Virus record (IMG/VR): IMGVR_UViG_3300032797_000152
Span: 1-24,484 of that record
From: a virus
Length of the DNA: 24,484 nucleotides
Strand: one strand, 5' to 3'
Numbering within the stretch: position 1 is the stretch's first letter; every line of letters begins with the position of its first letter. The position numbers and the translations under genes are program-made. Positions 15,340 to 22,098 of this stretch are shown here, piece by piece. The notes under the pieces are model-generated. The model was not told where the DNA came from. It made no database searches and saw only the letters and a program-made list of their open reading frames with translations.

Positions 15340-15544
15340 CCGTAAGCAAAAAGGAAGAAATCAAACTACATATAATAGAAAAGTTCAAAGAATACATGTC
15401 TGGTATGAACATTTGGAAAAAGAACGCGCCAAAGGAGAAGTAGTTAATCCTAATACAAAACAACCAGTTAAACGAAAAGAATTAAAACCTATTGATTATT
15501 ATATTGAAAAAATTAAGAAGCCAAGTGCTACTAAAGGAGATTAA
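15332..15544 (+). CDS. Hypothetical basic protein, 70 aa
   Basis: Start at 15332 is fixed by GGAGG six bases upstream; the earlier in-frame ATG at 15311 precedes that site. The product is very basic and probably partly disordered (NNRKQKGRNQTTYNRKVQRI at the start, PVKRKELKPIDYYIEKIKK near the end), consistent with RNA, DNA or ribosome contact. Three bases separate it from the deformylase gene, so they likely share a transcript. Confidence 0.55.
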   Translation: MNNRKQKGRNQTTYNRKVQRIHVWYEHLEKERAKGEVVNPNTKQPVKRKELKPIDYYIEKIKKPSATKGD

Positions 15545-15547
15545 ATA

Positions 15548-16168
15548 ATGATTAAAAAGACCTTTGAAACTAAATTAGAAGTAGATATATATTTGGCAGA
15601 ACAAAAAATACGAATGGAAAGGGGCTATCTTACTCGTTCTGAAAGAGAAGAAGTAAAATCGTTGTTTGCCAATCCTGCCGCACTTATCCAACCAAAAGTA
15701 GTTTTAAAAGGAAGAAAAATAATTACTAATATTGATGAGCTAAAACAACCTTGCGAACTTGCCACAGATACAGAAGTTCCTGCAATTATTAAAGCTTTAG
15801 AAGAAACTTTAAAAGAAGTGGGAGGATATGGATTATCTGCTCCTCAAATAGGAATTAAAAAGCAAGTAGCAATTATTCGTATAGGAGAAAAAAAGAACGA
15901 GCCTGGAGTATTTCAAACTAAAGAAGACTTAATTAATCCTGTAATCGTAGATAAAGGAGAACAAGTTCAATCTTATGAACGCTGTCTAAGTCTGCCAGGA
16001 ATAGGTTTAATAGTTAATCGTTACGCATATGTGATGGTTGAAATGAATAATAAGAAAACTTATTTTATGGGTTTTGAAGGAACTGTTGTCCAGCACGAAA
16101 TAGACCACCTAAAAGGTCTTCTAATTACAGACCGTAAGTATAAAGATATTAATCGGAGAAAAAAATAA
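15548..16168 (+). CDS. def: Peptide deformylase with N-terminal extension
   Basis: A 206-residue protein with all three deformylase motifs: GYGLSAPQIG (93-102), ERCLS (144-148, consensus EGCLS) and QHEIDH (182-187). C146, H183 and H187 are the metal ligands and E184 the catalytic acid. The enzyme removes the formyl group from nascent proteins at the ribosome. Phage versions are known, especially in marine cyanophages, and are thought to keep host or phage membrane proteins maturing during infection. About 55 extra residues precede the usual start of the domain and are charged and helical. The second residue of motif II is Arg rather than Gly. The preceding 70-aa basic gene may be a partner. 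Confidence 0.92.
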   Translation: MIKKTFETKLEVDIYLAEQKIRMERGYLTRSEREEVKSLFANPAALIQPKVVLKGRKIITNIDELKQPCELATDTEVPAIIKALEETLKEVGGYGLSAPQIGIKKQVAIIRIGEKKNEPGVFQTKEDLINPVIVDKGEQVQSYERCLSLPGIGLIVNRYAYVMVEMNNKKTYFMGFEGTVVQHEIDHLKGLLITDRKYKDINRRKK

Positions 16169-16344
16169 TGAAAGAAGGTACTTTACGTTGTATTGAATGT
16201 AACCATGAACTAATTAAACATAAAGAACCGTCATTAATTTCTCCTTTATATCATTGCCCAAATTTTAAATGTACTAGAAATGGTTTAGTTACTATGATAA
16301 TGCGTTATGAAGGAACAAGAGAAGATGAAGATAGATTGGTCTGA
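16168..16344 (+). CDS. Small zinc-ribbon protein, 58 aa
   Basis: Shares one base with the deformylase stop. Encodes two cysteine pairs, C8-x2-C11 (RCIECNH) and C30-x4-C35 (HCPNFKC), the layout of a rubredoxin-like zinc ribbon. A short beta-rich middle and a charged C-terminus follow. The function is unknown. Confidence 0.55.
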   Translation: MKEGTLRCIECNHELIKHKEPSLISPLYHCPNFKCTRNGLVTMIMRYEGTREDEDRLV

Positions 16345-16468
16345 AGTTTTTAGAATATTTCTTCTTTATGCCATTATAATAAGTTTAATATGGCTTATGT
16401 ATTCTTCCTTACATAATGCGGGAGGTTCTATTGACCGAAGAAGAATTAGTTACTTTATTACTCAATAA
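16325..16468 (+). CDS. Hypothetical single-helix membrane protein, 47 aa
   Basis: Begins inside the zinc-ribbon gene in another frame (AAGAG upstream). Residues 9-27 are hydrophobic (FRIFLLYAIIISLIWLMYS), followed by a short polar, arginine-containing tail. This is typical of small phage membrane peptides such as spanin- or holin-like accessories, but no specific role is supported. It overlaps the next gene. Confidence 0.45.
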   Translation: MKIDWSEVFRIFLLYAIIISLIWLMYSSLHNAGGSIDRRRISYFITQ

Positions 16469-16640
16469 AAAGATTAAATCTAAGTGTACTAAAACTGGTT
16501 ATTATACTATAATTAATGTTGAATATAAGAATAAACAATTTATAGAATTAGAACTAAAGGACGAGGACTCTTCTTGTAATATTTCAACTTGCTTCCATAT
16601 TGATGACTTAGTAAAAATACAGGAGAGATTAATTAACTAA
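16431..16640 (+). CDS. Hypothetical protein, 69 aa
   Basis: Acidic alpha/beta protein (TEEELVTLLLNKKIKS, then INVEYKNKQFIELELKDED). Two starts are possible: ATG at 16416 with no ribosome site, or TTG at 16431 with GGGAGG six to seven bases upstream. I prefer the TTG. The function is unknown. Confidence 0.55.
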   Translation: MTEEELVTLLLNKKIKSKCTKTGYYTIINVEYKNKQFIELELKDEDSSCNISTCFHIDDLVKIQERLIN

Positions 16641-16641
16641 A

Positions 16642-17298
16642 ATGAGAATGACTCTAAAACTAAAAAATATTAAAAGTTTTACTATGGCTCGTTCTTGGAA
16701 ATTAGGTTTAATTAAACCTAGTAAACCAAAAGGAATAGAATTAATTCCTTTAAAAAAGGGAACTAAATTTAATCATTTAACAATTATAAAATTACATCAT
16801 ATTGTATGGAAATATCAAAGAAGTAATTATTATTATTTATGTCAATGCGACTGTGGAAAGAGAAAAATTATCGTTAAAGAATCTATTCGTAATGGTGAAA
16901 CCAAGTCTTGCGGATGTTATCGTAGAAAATTGTGCGGAAAATCTCATAGAAAAGAAAAATTTATGTCTTCTGCTAGAGCAATATATCGTCTATTAAAAAT
17001 ACGAGCCAAAAATAAACTACAACCCTTTAAATTATCTTTTATTGACTTCGTTCATATAGCTCGCAAAAATTGTTTCTATTGTGGAAAACGACCTAGTCAA
17101 GTTATGCAATCACATAAAAACCATTATTATGGAACTTTTTATTATAATGGTATTGATAGAATAAATTCTCAGAAAGGTTATATCAAAACTAATGTAATTA
17201 CTTGTTGTAAATACTGTAACTATGCAAAAAATGATTTAACTACTACACGATTTTTTAATCATATTAAAAAAATCTATGAACACATTAAAAATAAGTAA
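16642..17298 (+). CDS. HNH homing endonuclease with zinc-binding N-terminal domain
   Basis: A 218-residue basic protein. The first half has CQCDCGKRKIIV and ETKSCGC (C67-C71, C90, C92), the zinc-binding DNA-recognition module seen in phage AP2/HNH endonucleases. The second half is an HNH nuclease: CFYCGKRP (C144, C147), YNGIDRINSQKGY (N169, D172), then TNVITCCKYCNYAKNDL (N184, C189, C192, K196). It is expected to cut homing sites in related phages. The ATG at 16642 follows AGGAGAG by about 14 bases, a long spacing; a downstream ATG at 16648 is also possible. Its 3' end overlaps the start of the transporter by 23 nt, suggesting that insertion reshaped this junction. Confidence 0.85.
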   Translation: MRMTLKLKNIKSFTMARSWKLGLIKPSKPKGIELIPLKKGTKFNHLTIIKLHHIVWKYQRSNYYYLCQCDCGKRKIIVKESIRNGETKSCGCYRRKLCGKSHRKEKFMSSARAIYRLLKIRAKNKLQPFKLSFIDFVHIARKNCFYCGKRPSQVMQSHKNHYYGTFYYNGIDRINSQKGYIKTNVITCCKYCNYAKNDLTTTRFFNHIKKIYEHIKNK

Positions 17299-18457
17299 TA
17301 AATTATTTTGGATATATCTTTTATCGGCAACAATATATGCTTGCCAAGGACTAGAAACTTTACCGTCATTATCTTTGTTCTTTTTCCTTAAAGAAAAACT
17401 TGGTTTTTCTGCTGAAAAAATAATGTACATTGGCAGTATTACAGGATTAGCATGGCTCGTAAAGCCTTTATGGGGATATTTAGCCGATAACTATTTAACT
17501 AAAAAATCTTGGATTTTAATCTCTTTATTGGGTAGTATTTTAATATCCTTGTATTTTGGATTGTCTCCTATTCTTCCTTTGGGTATGCTAATTTTAATGT
17601 CTTCTTTAGGTGGATGGACTTCAGCAATGAGGGATACTTCTGTAGATGGTATTATGTGTGTTTCTGGTAAAGAACATAATGAATGTGGAAGAATTCAAGC
17701 TTTACAGTGGGCTTCAATTACAGTTGCTAGTATTATTGTAGGTTTAGGTGGAGGATATATAGCCGACCATTTTTCATATAAATTCGGATACTTATGTCTT
17801 ATTCCTATATATCTAGTTATTAGTATGATTGTATTAAAATATCGAACATGTGTTCAAAATAATGAACATAAGTCCAAAATTTTAGATACTATTAAATCAT
17901 ATAAAGTTCTATTTACGGATAAAAGATTCTTATGGGCGTGTTTATTTCTATTTCTTTATAAATATAGTCCTAGTTTTGGTACTCCTTTAGCCTTTATTGA
18001 ACGAGATGGATTTAAGTGGTCAGGAATGTGGATGGGAACTTTAGGAGCAATTGTATCAGGATTTGAAATCTTAGGAGCCTTAATTTATTTTAAAATAGGT
18101 AAAAAAATTAATATAAAGAAATGGTTAATTGCTTCTGTATTCTTGGGAGCTACTACTACCTTATGTTATCTTAAATTTACTCCTATTACTGCAGTAGTTT
18201 ATGGAATATTATTTGCAATCTTAGGAATGTTTGTTCATTTAATAATTATGGCGTGGATGGCACAGAATACAATCACAGGAAAAGAAGCAACTTCCTTTGC
18301 TCTTTTATGTTCCATCAGTAATTTATCTGCAACTTCTTCCTCCCTTTCGGGAGCTTTTTTATATCCTAAAATAGGATTACAATGGCTTATTATTCTTTCT
18401 GCCGTTACTAGTTTTATATGCTTACCTTTAATTCGTAAACTTGAATTAACTAAATAA
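17276..18457 (+). CDS. Major facilitator superfamily transporter, BT1/AmpG-like
   Basis: A 393-residue, very hydrophobic protein with about twelve membrane helices, the full MFS length. The segment SITGLAWLVKPLWGYLADNY (around 53-72) matches the PWxxKPLxGxxSD motif A region of BT1 (folate/biopterin) and AmpG-type transporters, and AMRDTSVDGIM (about 117-127) matches their conserved D-x-x-VD loop. It would move a small molecule across the host inner membrane; the substrate cannot be told from sequence. It is followed by a LicD transferase and a CDP-ribitol-type synthase, so a sugar or precursor is conceivable. The ATG at 17276 lacks an obvious ribosome site (only an A-rich tract precedes it), and the HNH gene runs 23 nt into it. 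Confidence 0.82.
   Translation: MNTLKISNKLFWIYLLSATIYACQGLETLPSLSLFFFLKEKLGFSAEKIMYIGSITGLAWLVKPLWGYLADNYLTKKSWILISLLGSILISLYFGLSPILPLGMLILMSSLGGWTSAMRDTSVDGIMCVSGKEHNECGRIQALQWASITVASIIVGLGGGYIADHFSYKFGYLCLIPIYLVISMIVLKYRTCVQNNEHKSKILDTIKSYKVLFTDKRFLWACLFLFLYKYSPSFGTPLAFIERDGFKWSGMWMGTLGAIVSGFEILGALIYFKIGKKINIKKWLIASVFLGATTTLCYLKFTPITAVVYGILFAILGMFVHLIIMAWMAQNTITGKEATSFALLCSISNLSATSSSLSGAFLYPKIGLQWLIILSAVTSFICLPLIRKLELTK
18340..18360 (+). terminator. Terminator-like hairpin inside the transporter gene
   Basis: CTCCC at 18340-18344 pairs with GGGAG at 18349-18353 around a TTTC loop. One C then precedes six T at 18355-18360. This is the form of a small intrinsic terminator, but the stem is only five pairs and lies within coding sequence (SLSGAFL), so it may be chance. 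If active it would reduce transcription into the LicD and CDP-ribitol genes. Confidence 0.3.
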
Positions 18458-18466
18458 GGAGAAATA

Positions 18467-19111
18467 ATGAACGATTTTTTGGAGAAATTTAAAGCGCAGA
18501 CCAAAGAAGAAATAAGTAAATTAAATTATAAAAAATATTTGTATCAATTTAATGAATTAGAAAAAAAGCAGTTTGCTAATGAGATGAAAGATATAGAAAT
18601 CTATTTTAAAAGAAATTTAAGTTTAGAGATATATCCTGTCTATGGAACTCTCTTAGGTATAATTAGGGATAACGATTTTATTGGTTGGGATACTGATATT
18701 GATTTAGCATATTTAAGCAAATATCATACTAATGAAGAAGTAATAAAAGAATTTAACGAGATTTGTAGTTTTTTAGAAGAGAAAAAATTATTATTATATA
18801 GAATAAAAACTATGAGTCATCTTCATGTATGGTCTCCTAATAAAGGATTAAGAGTGGACTTGTGGATTTCCTGGATGGATACAAATAATAATTACCATAT
18901 AGTCTGGACAGTATCAGGAGATATTGATTCTTCTATGATTTTACCTTTTAAGACTGTAGAATTTAAAGGGCAAACATTCCGCCAAATGAATGACCCTGAA
19001 AGATTTTTAAATGAGCATTATCCCAATTGGAAAATACCTTTAGATGGAACGGCAAATGATTGGGCAAAAAGAAAACCACGATTTGAACTTGAACCGTGGC
19101 ATGGAAAATAA
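18467..19111 (+). CDS. LicD-family nucleotidyl/phosphotransferase
   Basis: A 214-residue LicD/fukutin-type protein. YGTLLGIIR (59-67) and FIGWDTDIDL (71-80; D75, D77, D79) are the family's GTLLGxxR and WDxDxDI motifs. RVDLWISW supplies the later strand acid, and FRQMNDPERFLNEHYPNW is the usual C-terminal signature. Members transfer phosphocholine from CDP-choline or ribitol phosphate from CDP-ribitol to glycans. The next gene encodes an enzyme with the domain layout of CDP-ribitol synthases, so ribitol phosphate is the more likely donor group here; that is inference. No signal peptide is seen, so it acts in the cytoplasm. The start has GGAGAA upstream. Confidence 0.9.
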   Translation: MNDFLEKFKAQTKEEISKLNYKKYLYQFNELEKKQFANEMKDIEIYFKRNLSLEIYPVYGTLLGIIRDNDFIGWDTDIDLAYLSKYHTNEEVIKEFNEICSFLEEKKLLLYRIKTMSHLHVWSPNKGLRVDLWISWMDTNNNYHIVWTVSGDIDSSMILPFKTVEFKGQTFRQMNDPERFLNEHYPNWKIPLDGTANDWAKRKPRFELEPWHGK

Positions 19112-19112
19112 A

Positions 19113-20354
19113 ATGAAAAATATAGGTATAATTTTAGCAGGGGGTAACGGAAGTAGATTCGGGAGCCAAATTCCAAAACAATATATGTCTCTTAATGGTA
19201 AACTTGTCATTCAATATGTTATAGATGCTTTTGAAGAATCTAAATATTTTGACCAGATTATAATTGTAGGAGAATATTTTAATACTAAACATATGATAGT
19301 TAAACCTGGAACCACACGTAATGAATCAATACAACATGGATTAGATGCTTGCCCTAATGATACAGACAATGTATTATTCCATGATGCTGCTAGACCATTT
19401 ATTAAAGCTAAAGATTTGCCTCAATATTTTGGAGCATTAATGTATAATGATGCCGCAGTTACTAGTGTTAAAATCACAGATGCGATGTTTCCAAAATTTG
19501 AAGATAGAACGCGTCATACATTGATACAAACTCCTGAAGCTTTTAGATTTAAAAAATTAATGGAAGTTTTTAATGTAGAAAATACTGATTGTATTGCTAT
19601 TTATCAACATCTTATTTCTAGTAATAGTAATATAGGTTTAATTGAACTTTCTCATCAAAATATGAAAATAACTTATCCCCAGGACCTTTATATAGCAGAA
19701 CAATTAATGAAATATAAAGAAGTAATTAAAAGAACTTCTGACGTTAAAGGAAAGGATATTCTTATTTTTGGAGGTACAGGAGGAATCGGAATTGCTCTTA
19801 CAAAACAATTAAATGAATTAGGAGCTAATGTTATATCTTTAGGAAGTAATGATGCAGACTTATCTAAATCAGTTTCTACTTTTACTTCTGACTATACTAA
19901 TTTTGATTGTATTATCTATTCTGCAGGAAGTTATGCTACCGATTCTGAAGGATTGATTAATAGTTATGATAAAATAATGAATGTAAATTTTAAGAGTATT
20001 GTTAATATTGTAGAAAATGCAGAAACAATGCTTAAACCTGGAGGAAGTATAATTCTATTAGGTTCTACTGCCGCTTCATTTGGTAGACCTGGAATTGCTC
20101 TTTATTCTGCTTCTAAAGCGGCTTTAAATTGCTTTGTAGAAGCCATAGCTCCTACATTAGCTAAAAAAGGATTTAGAATTAATGTAATCTGTCCTGCCAA
20201 AGTAGCTACTCCTTTACAGACTCATATTAATCCTAATGCTAACCAGAAAGAGATGATTCAGCCAGAAGATTTAGCTAAAATTATAATAGGATATATAGAT
20301 ATAAATGTAACAGGACAGATTGTATATGTCAAAGTAGGTATGACAAATATTTAA
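19113..20354 (+). CDS. Fused IspD-like cytidylyltransferase and short-chain dehydrogenase (Acs1/Bcs1-like CDP-ribitol synthase)
   Basis: A 413-residue two-domain enzyme. Residues 1-205 are an IspD/TarI-type cytidylyltransferase: LAGGNGSRFGSQIPKQYM (8-25), FHDAARPF (89-96) and LIQTPEAFRF (137-146). Residues 214-413 are a short-chain dehydrogenase: FGGTGGIG (219-226) binds the dinucleotide, YSAG (269-272) is the NAG-like motif, S318 lies in LLGST and Y331-x3-K335 in YSASK. Haemophilus Acs1 and Bcs1 share this order; they reduce ribulose 5-phosphate with NADPH and join ribitol 5-phosphate to CTP to give CDP-ribitol. Length is somewhat below those enzymes. In-frame ATGs at 19044 and 19101 lie in the LicD gene; 19113, directly after its stop, fits the domain start. 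Confidence 0.85.
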   Translation: MKNIGIILAGGNGSRFGSQIPKQYMSLNGKLVIQYVIDAFEESKYFDQIIIVGEYFNTKHMIVKPGTTRNESIQHGLDACPNDTDNVLFHDAARPFIKAKDLPQYFGALMYNDAAVTSVKITDAMFPKFEDRTRHTLIQTPEAFRFKKLMEVFNVENTDCIAIYQHLISSNSNIGLIELSHQNMKITYPQDLYIAEQLMKYKEVIKRTSDVKGKDILIFGGTGGIGIALTKQLNELGANVISLGSNDADLSKSVSTFTSDYTNFDCIIYSAGSYATDSEGLINSYDKIMNVNFKSIVNIVENAETMLKPGGSIILLGSTAASFGRPGIALYSASKAALNCFVEAIAPTLAKKGFRINVICPAKVATPLQTHINPNANQKEMIQPEDLAKIIIGYIDINVTGQIVYVKVGMTNI

Positions 20355-20365
20355 AGGGAGGAATA

Positions 20366-20971
20366 ATGAAAAAAAGTAGAAATAATCAGGATTTTGAATT
20401 TCCAAATCCAAATCCGTATGAAGTATTATTAAATGAAGCACGTTATATTCTTCTTTATGATGTAATTAATAGTGAAAGCGCAAAAGAAGTAAATACTAAA
20501 TTACTTGGTATGGCACTTGAACATTGTAAAGCTCCTATTTATCTTGAAATTAATTCTGTTGGAGGGTCTGTAGCAGATGGAATTGCAATTATGAATACTA
20601 TTCAGCATATTCCTTGTCCTGTAATTACTATTATTAATGGAGAAGCATGTTCTATGGCTGGAATTATTTCAGTCATGGGGAGTATACGAATGATGACTCC
20701 TCATTCTTATTGGTTGGGTCATCCCATGTATGATGAAGTTGGAGGAAATCCTCAAACTATTCAAGATAGAGGAATTTATTTGAGTAAACTAGAAGAAGAT
20801 TTACAGTCAGTATTTAAAACAAAAACAAAATTAACTAGCGAAGAATTCCAAAAAATGATGAGAGGCGAATTATGGCTTTCAACTAATGAATGTTTAGCTA
20901 AAGGTATTGTTGATGAAATAGTAGAAACTGGAAAACGAGTTATAAAAATTATAAAAAAGAAAGGTAAATAA
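20366..20971 (+). CDS. clpP: ClpP-like serine protease
   Basis: A 201-residue ClpP/crotonase-fold protease. EINSVGGSVADGIAIMNTI (61-79) forms the oxyanion and strand region, GEACSMAGI (92-100) carries the nucleophile S96, and YWLGHPM carries H119. The third position, where E. coli ClpP has D172 (ERDRFLS), aligns with GELWLS, so E168 replaces Asp. The N-terminal residues that dock unfoldase partners are not recognisable. Phage ClpP proteins serve either as prohead proteases or as peptidases acting with host ATPases; this one is away from any recognised capsid genes in the window. AGGGAGG precedes the start. Confidence 0.88.
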   Translation: MKKSRNNQDFEFPNPNPYEVLLNEARYILLYDVINSESAKEVNTKLLGMALEHCKAPIYLEINSVGGSVADGIAIMNTIQHIPCPVITIINGEACSMAGIISVMGSIRMMTPHSYWLGHPMYDEVGGNPQTIQDRGIYLSKLEEDLQSVFKTKTKLTSEEFQKMMRGELWLSTNECLAKGIVDEIVETGKRVIKIIKKKGK

Positions 20972-20972
20972 A

Positions 20973-21497
20973 ATGGTATGGTTTTGCTCCGATACCCACC
21001 TAGGTCATGGTAGAATTATAGAATATTGTCATCGTCCGTTTAAAGATGTTACTGAAATGAATCTTACCATAATTAGAAATTGGAATGAACGTGTAGATAA
21101 AGAAGATACAGTATTCTTTTTAGGAGATTTCTGCATGAAGAAATCTGCTGAAGCTCCTGATGGAAAAGCATTTGAATATTTTAAACAACAGTTAAATGGT
21201 AATATTATTTTTATTCAAGGCAACCACGATAGTAATAATGGTACAAAAACTATTATTCAAAATATTGTTATTAAACACGGAGGCGAACAAATCTTTCTTA
21301 CTCACGACCCAAAATATATTCCTAATAAATGGAAAACTAATTTTTGCGGGCATGTTCACGATAAATGGAAGTTTATGCGCCTAAAAGAGGGCAGTATAGT
21401 AGTTAATCTTAGCGTAGACCAATGGAAGTTTGCTCCTGTTAATATTAATGAAATCATTAGTGAAATGAGTAAATGGAAGAAACAAAATGTCTCATAA
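20973..21497 (+). CDS. Small calcineurin-like metallophosphoesterase
   Basis: A 174-residue phosphoesterase with every metal-site motif intact: SDTHLGH (D7, H9), LGDF (D52), QGNHD (N84, H85), LTHDP (H111) and CGHVHD (H127, H129). The compact, cap-less form matches the YfcE-like or phage 'SDTHLGH' group, which hydrolyses phosphodiesters or phosphomonoesters of nucleotides or small metabolites. It begins one base after the ClpP gene, so it shares its transcript, but the substrate is unknown. It is not related closely to the SbcD-like protein at 10064, which carries an altered GNH motif. Confidence 0.88.
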   Translation: MVWFCSDTHLGHGRIIEYCHRPFKDVTEMNLTIIRNWNERVDKEDTVFFLGDFCMKKSAEAPDGKAFEYFKQQLNGNIIFIQGNHDSNNGTKTIIQNIVIKHGGEQIFLTHDPKYIPNKWKTNFCGHVHDKWKFMRLKEGSIVVNLSVDQWKFAPVNINEIISEMSKWKKQNVS

Positions 21498-21645
21498 AAT
21501 AAAAAAATTCCGCCAAGAACACGGAAAAGTAAAAGAAGTAGCTAATGCTATCTATAAATCTATTAAAGATGGTTATCTTACCTTAGAAGAACTTAAAATA
21601 GTAGTTAATCTTGTAGAAAAACAATTATTAAAGGAGATAAAATGA
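21487..21645 (+). CDS. Hypothetical helical protein, 52 aa
   Basis: Overlaps the phosphoesterase by 11 nt and the next small gene by ATGA. The peptide (SHKIKKFRQEHGKVKEVANA at the start, then DGYLTLEELKIVVN) is predicted to be two helices with a possible EF-hand-like or antirepressor-like shape. No family is recognised. Its end includes AAGGAG for the next start. Confidence 0.5.
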   Translation: MSHKIKKFRQEHGKVKEVANAIYKSIKDGYLTLEELKIVVNLVEKQLLKEIK

Positions 21646-21725
21646 TACCTTGGAGTATATTATTTATTTTAAGTTATTTAGGTTGTTTATTAATAATCTT
21701 TTTATTAAGGAGGAATCATGTATAA
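21642..21725 (+). CDS. Miniature membrane peptide, 27 aa
   Basis: A 27-codon frame with AAGGAG six bases before its ATG, overlapping its upstream neighbour by 4 nt and its downstream neighbour by 8. The peptide (MIPWSILFILSYLGCLLIIF then LLRRNHV) is one hydrophobic helix with a basic end. Size is at the limit of what can be claimed; the ribosome site and overlap geometry are the support. Confidence 0.4.
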   Translation: MIPWSILFILSYLGCLLIIFLLRRNHV

Positions 21726-22098
21726 AATAACTTTTGCAGATGGTGAATTCTTCTTAGGAGGACCTCCTCAAGATAGTAAATGGGCAAATATGCCAAATAA
21801 GCCTATTAGACGTATTGAATATTATATTGACCGCGTTTCTTTCTGCTTAGAAGGATATGAGAACTATAACCATATTATTGAACGAGTAGCTCTTCTTGAA
21901 CAATCAAAAGAACATATAACTAAAATTTTTATCATGGGAAGGCAAGGAAACTATGTATTTGAGGCTATATATGACCTTACCTTTGCTAAATTTTTTACTC
22001 GTACTACTAAATACGGAGAAGAATACAAAAATAAACCCACTTTAGGTTGGAAAGTGGGTATATTACATCAAACTCCTAATTATACGCGCCTTAGATAG
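21718..22098 (+). CDS. Hypothetical protein, 126 aa
   Basis: Last plus-strand gene, preceded by AAGGAGG. It has a beta-rich N-terminus (MYKITFADGEFFLGGPPQDS), then RRIEYYIDRVSFCLEGYENY. It resembles small phage proteins of unknown role. Its last eight bases overlap the stop of the convergent minus-strand gene, and the region encoding NKPTLGWKVG contains a terminator hairpin working on the opposite strand, so its 3' end has a double use. Confidence 0.65.
   Translation: MYKITFADGEFFLGGPPQDSKWANMPNKPIRRIEYYIDRVSFCLEGYENYNHIIERVALLEQSKEHITKIFIMGRQGNYVFEAIYDLTFAKFFTRTTKYGEEYKNKPTLGWKVGILHQTPNYTRLR
22027..22059 (-). terminator. Intrinsic terminator of the minus-strand structural operon
   Basis: AAAGTGGGT (22051-22059) and ACCCACTTT (22035-22043) form a perfect 9-pair stem with a 7-nt loop. 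Read on the minus strand, the stem is followed by TTATTTTTG (22034-22026), a classical U-tract. On the plus strand no T-run follows, so it is directional. It lies about 30 nt past the minus-strand stop at 22091 and inside the plus-strand gene ending at 22098. Confidence 0.7.

Noticed and set aside
16802-16996. A 64-codon plus-strand frame inside the HNH gene
   Set aside because: It lies wholly within the HNH reading frame region, with no ribosome site and no domain.
18235-18504. Minus-strand frame over the end of the transporter and start of LicD
   Set aside because: It crosses two well-supported plus-strand genes and has no domain or start signal.
19044-19112. Longer N-terminus for the IspD/SDR fusion starting in the LicD gene
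   Set aside because: The extra residues do not fit the IspD fold start, and MKNIGIILAGG at 19113 is the normal beginning of the domain.
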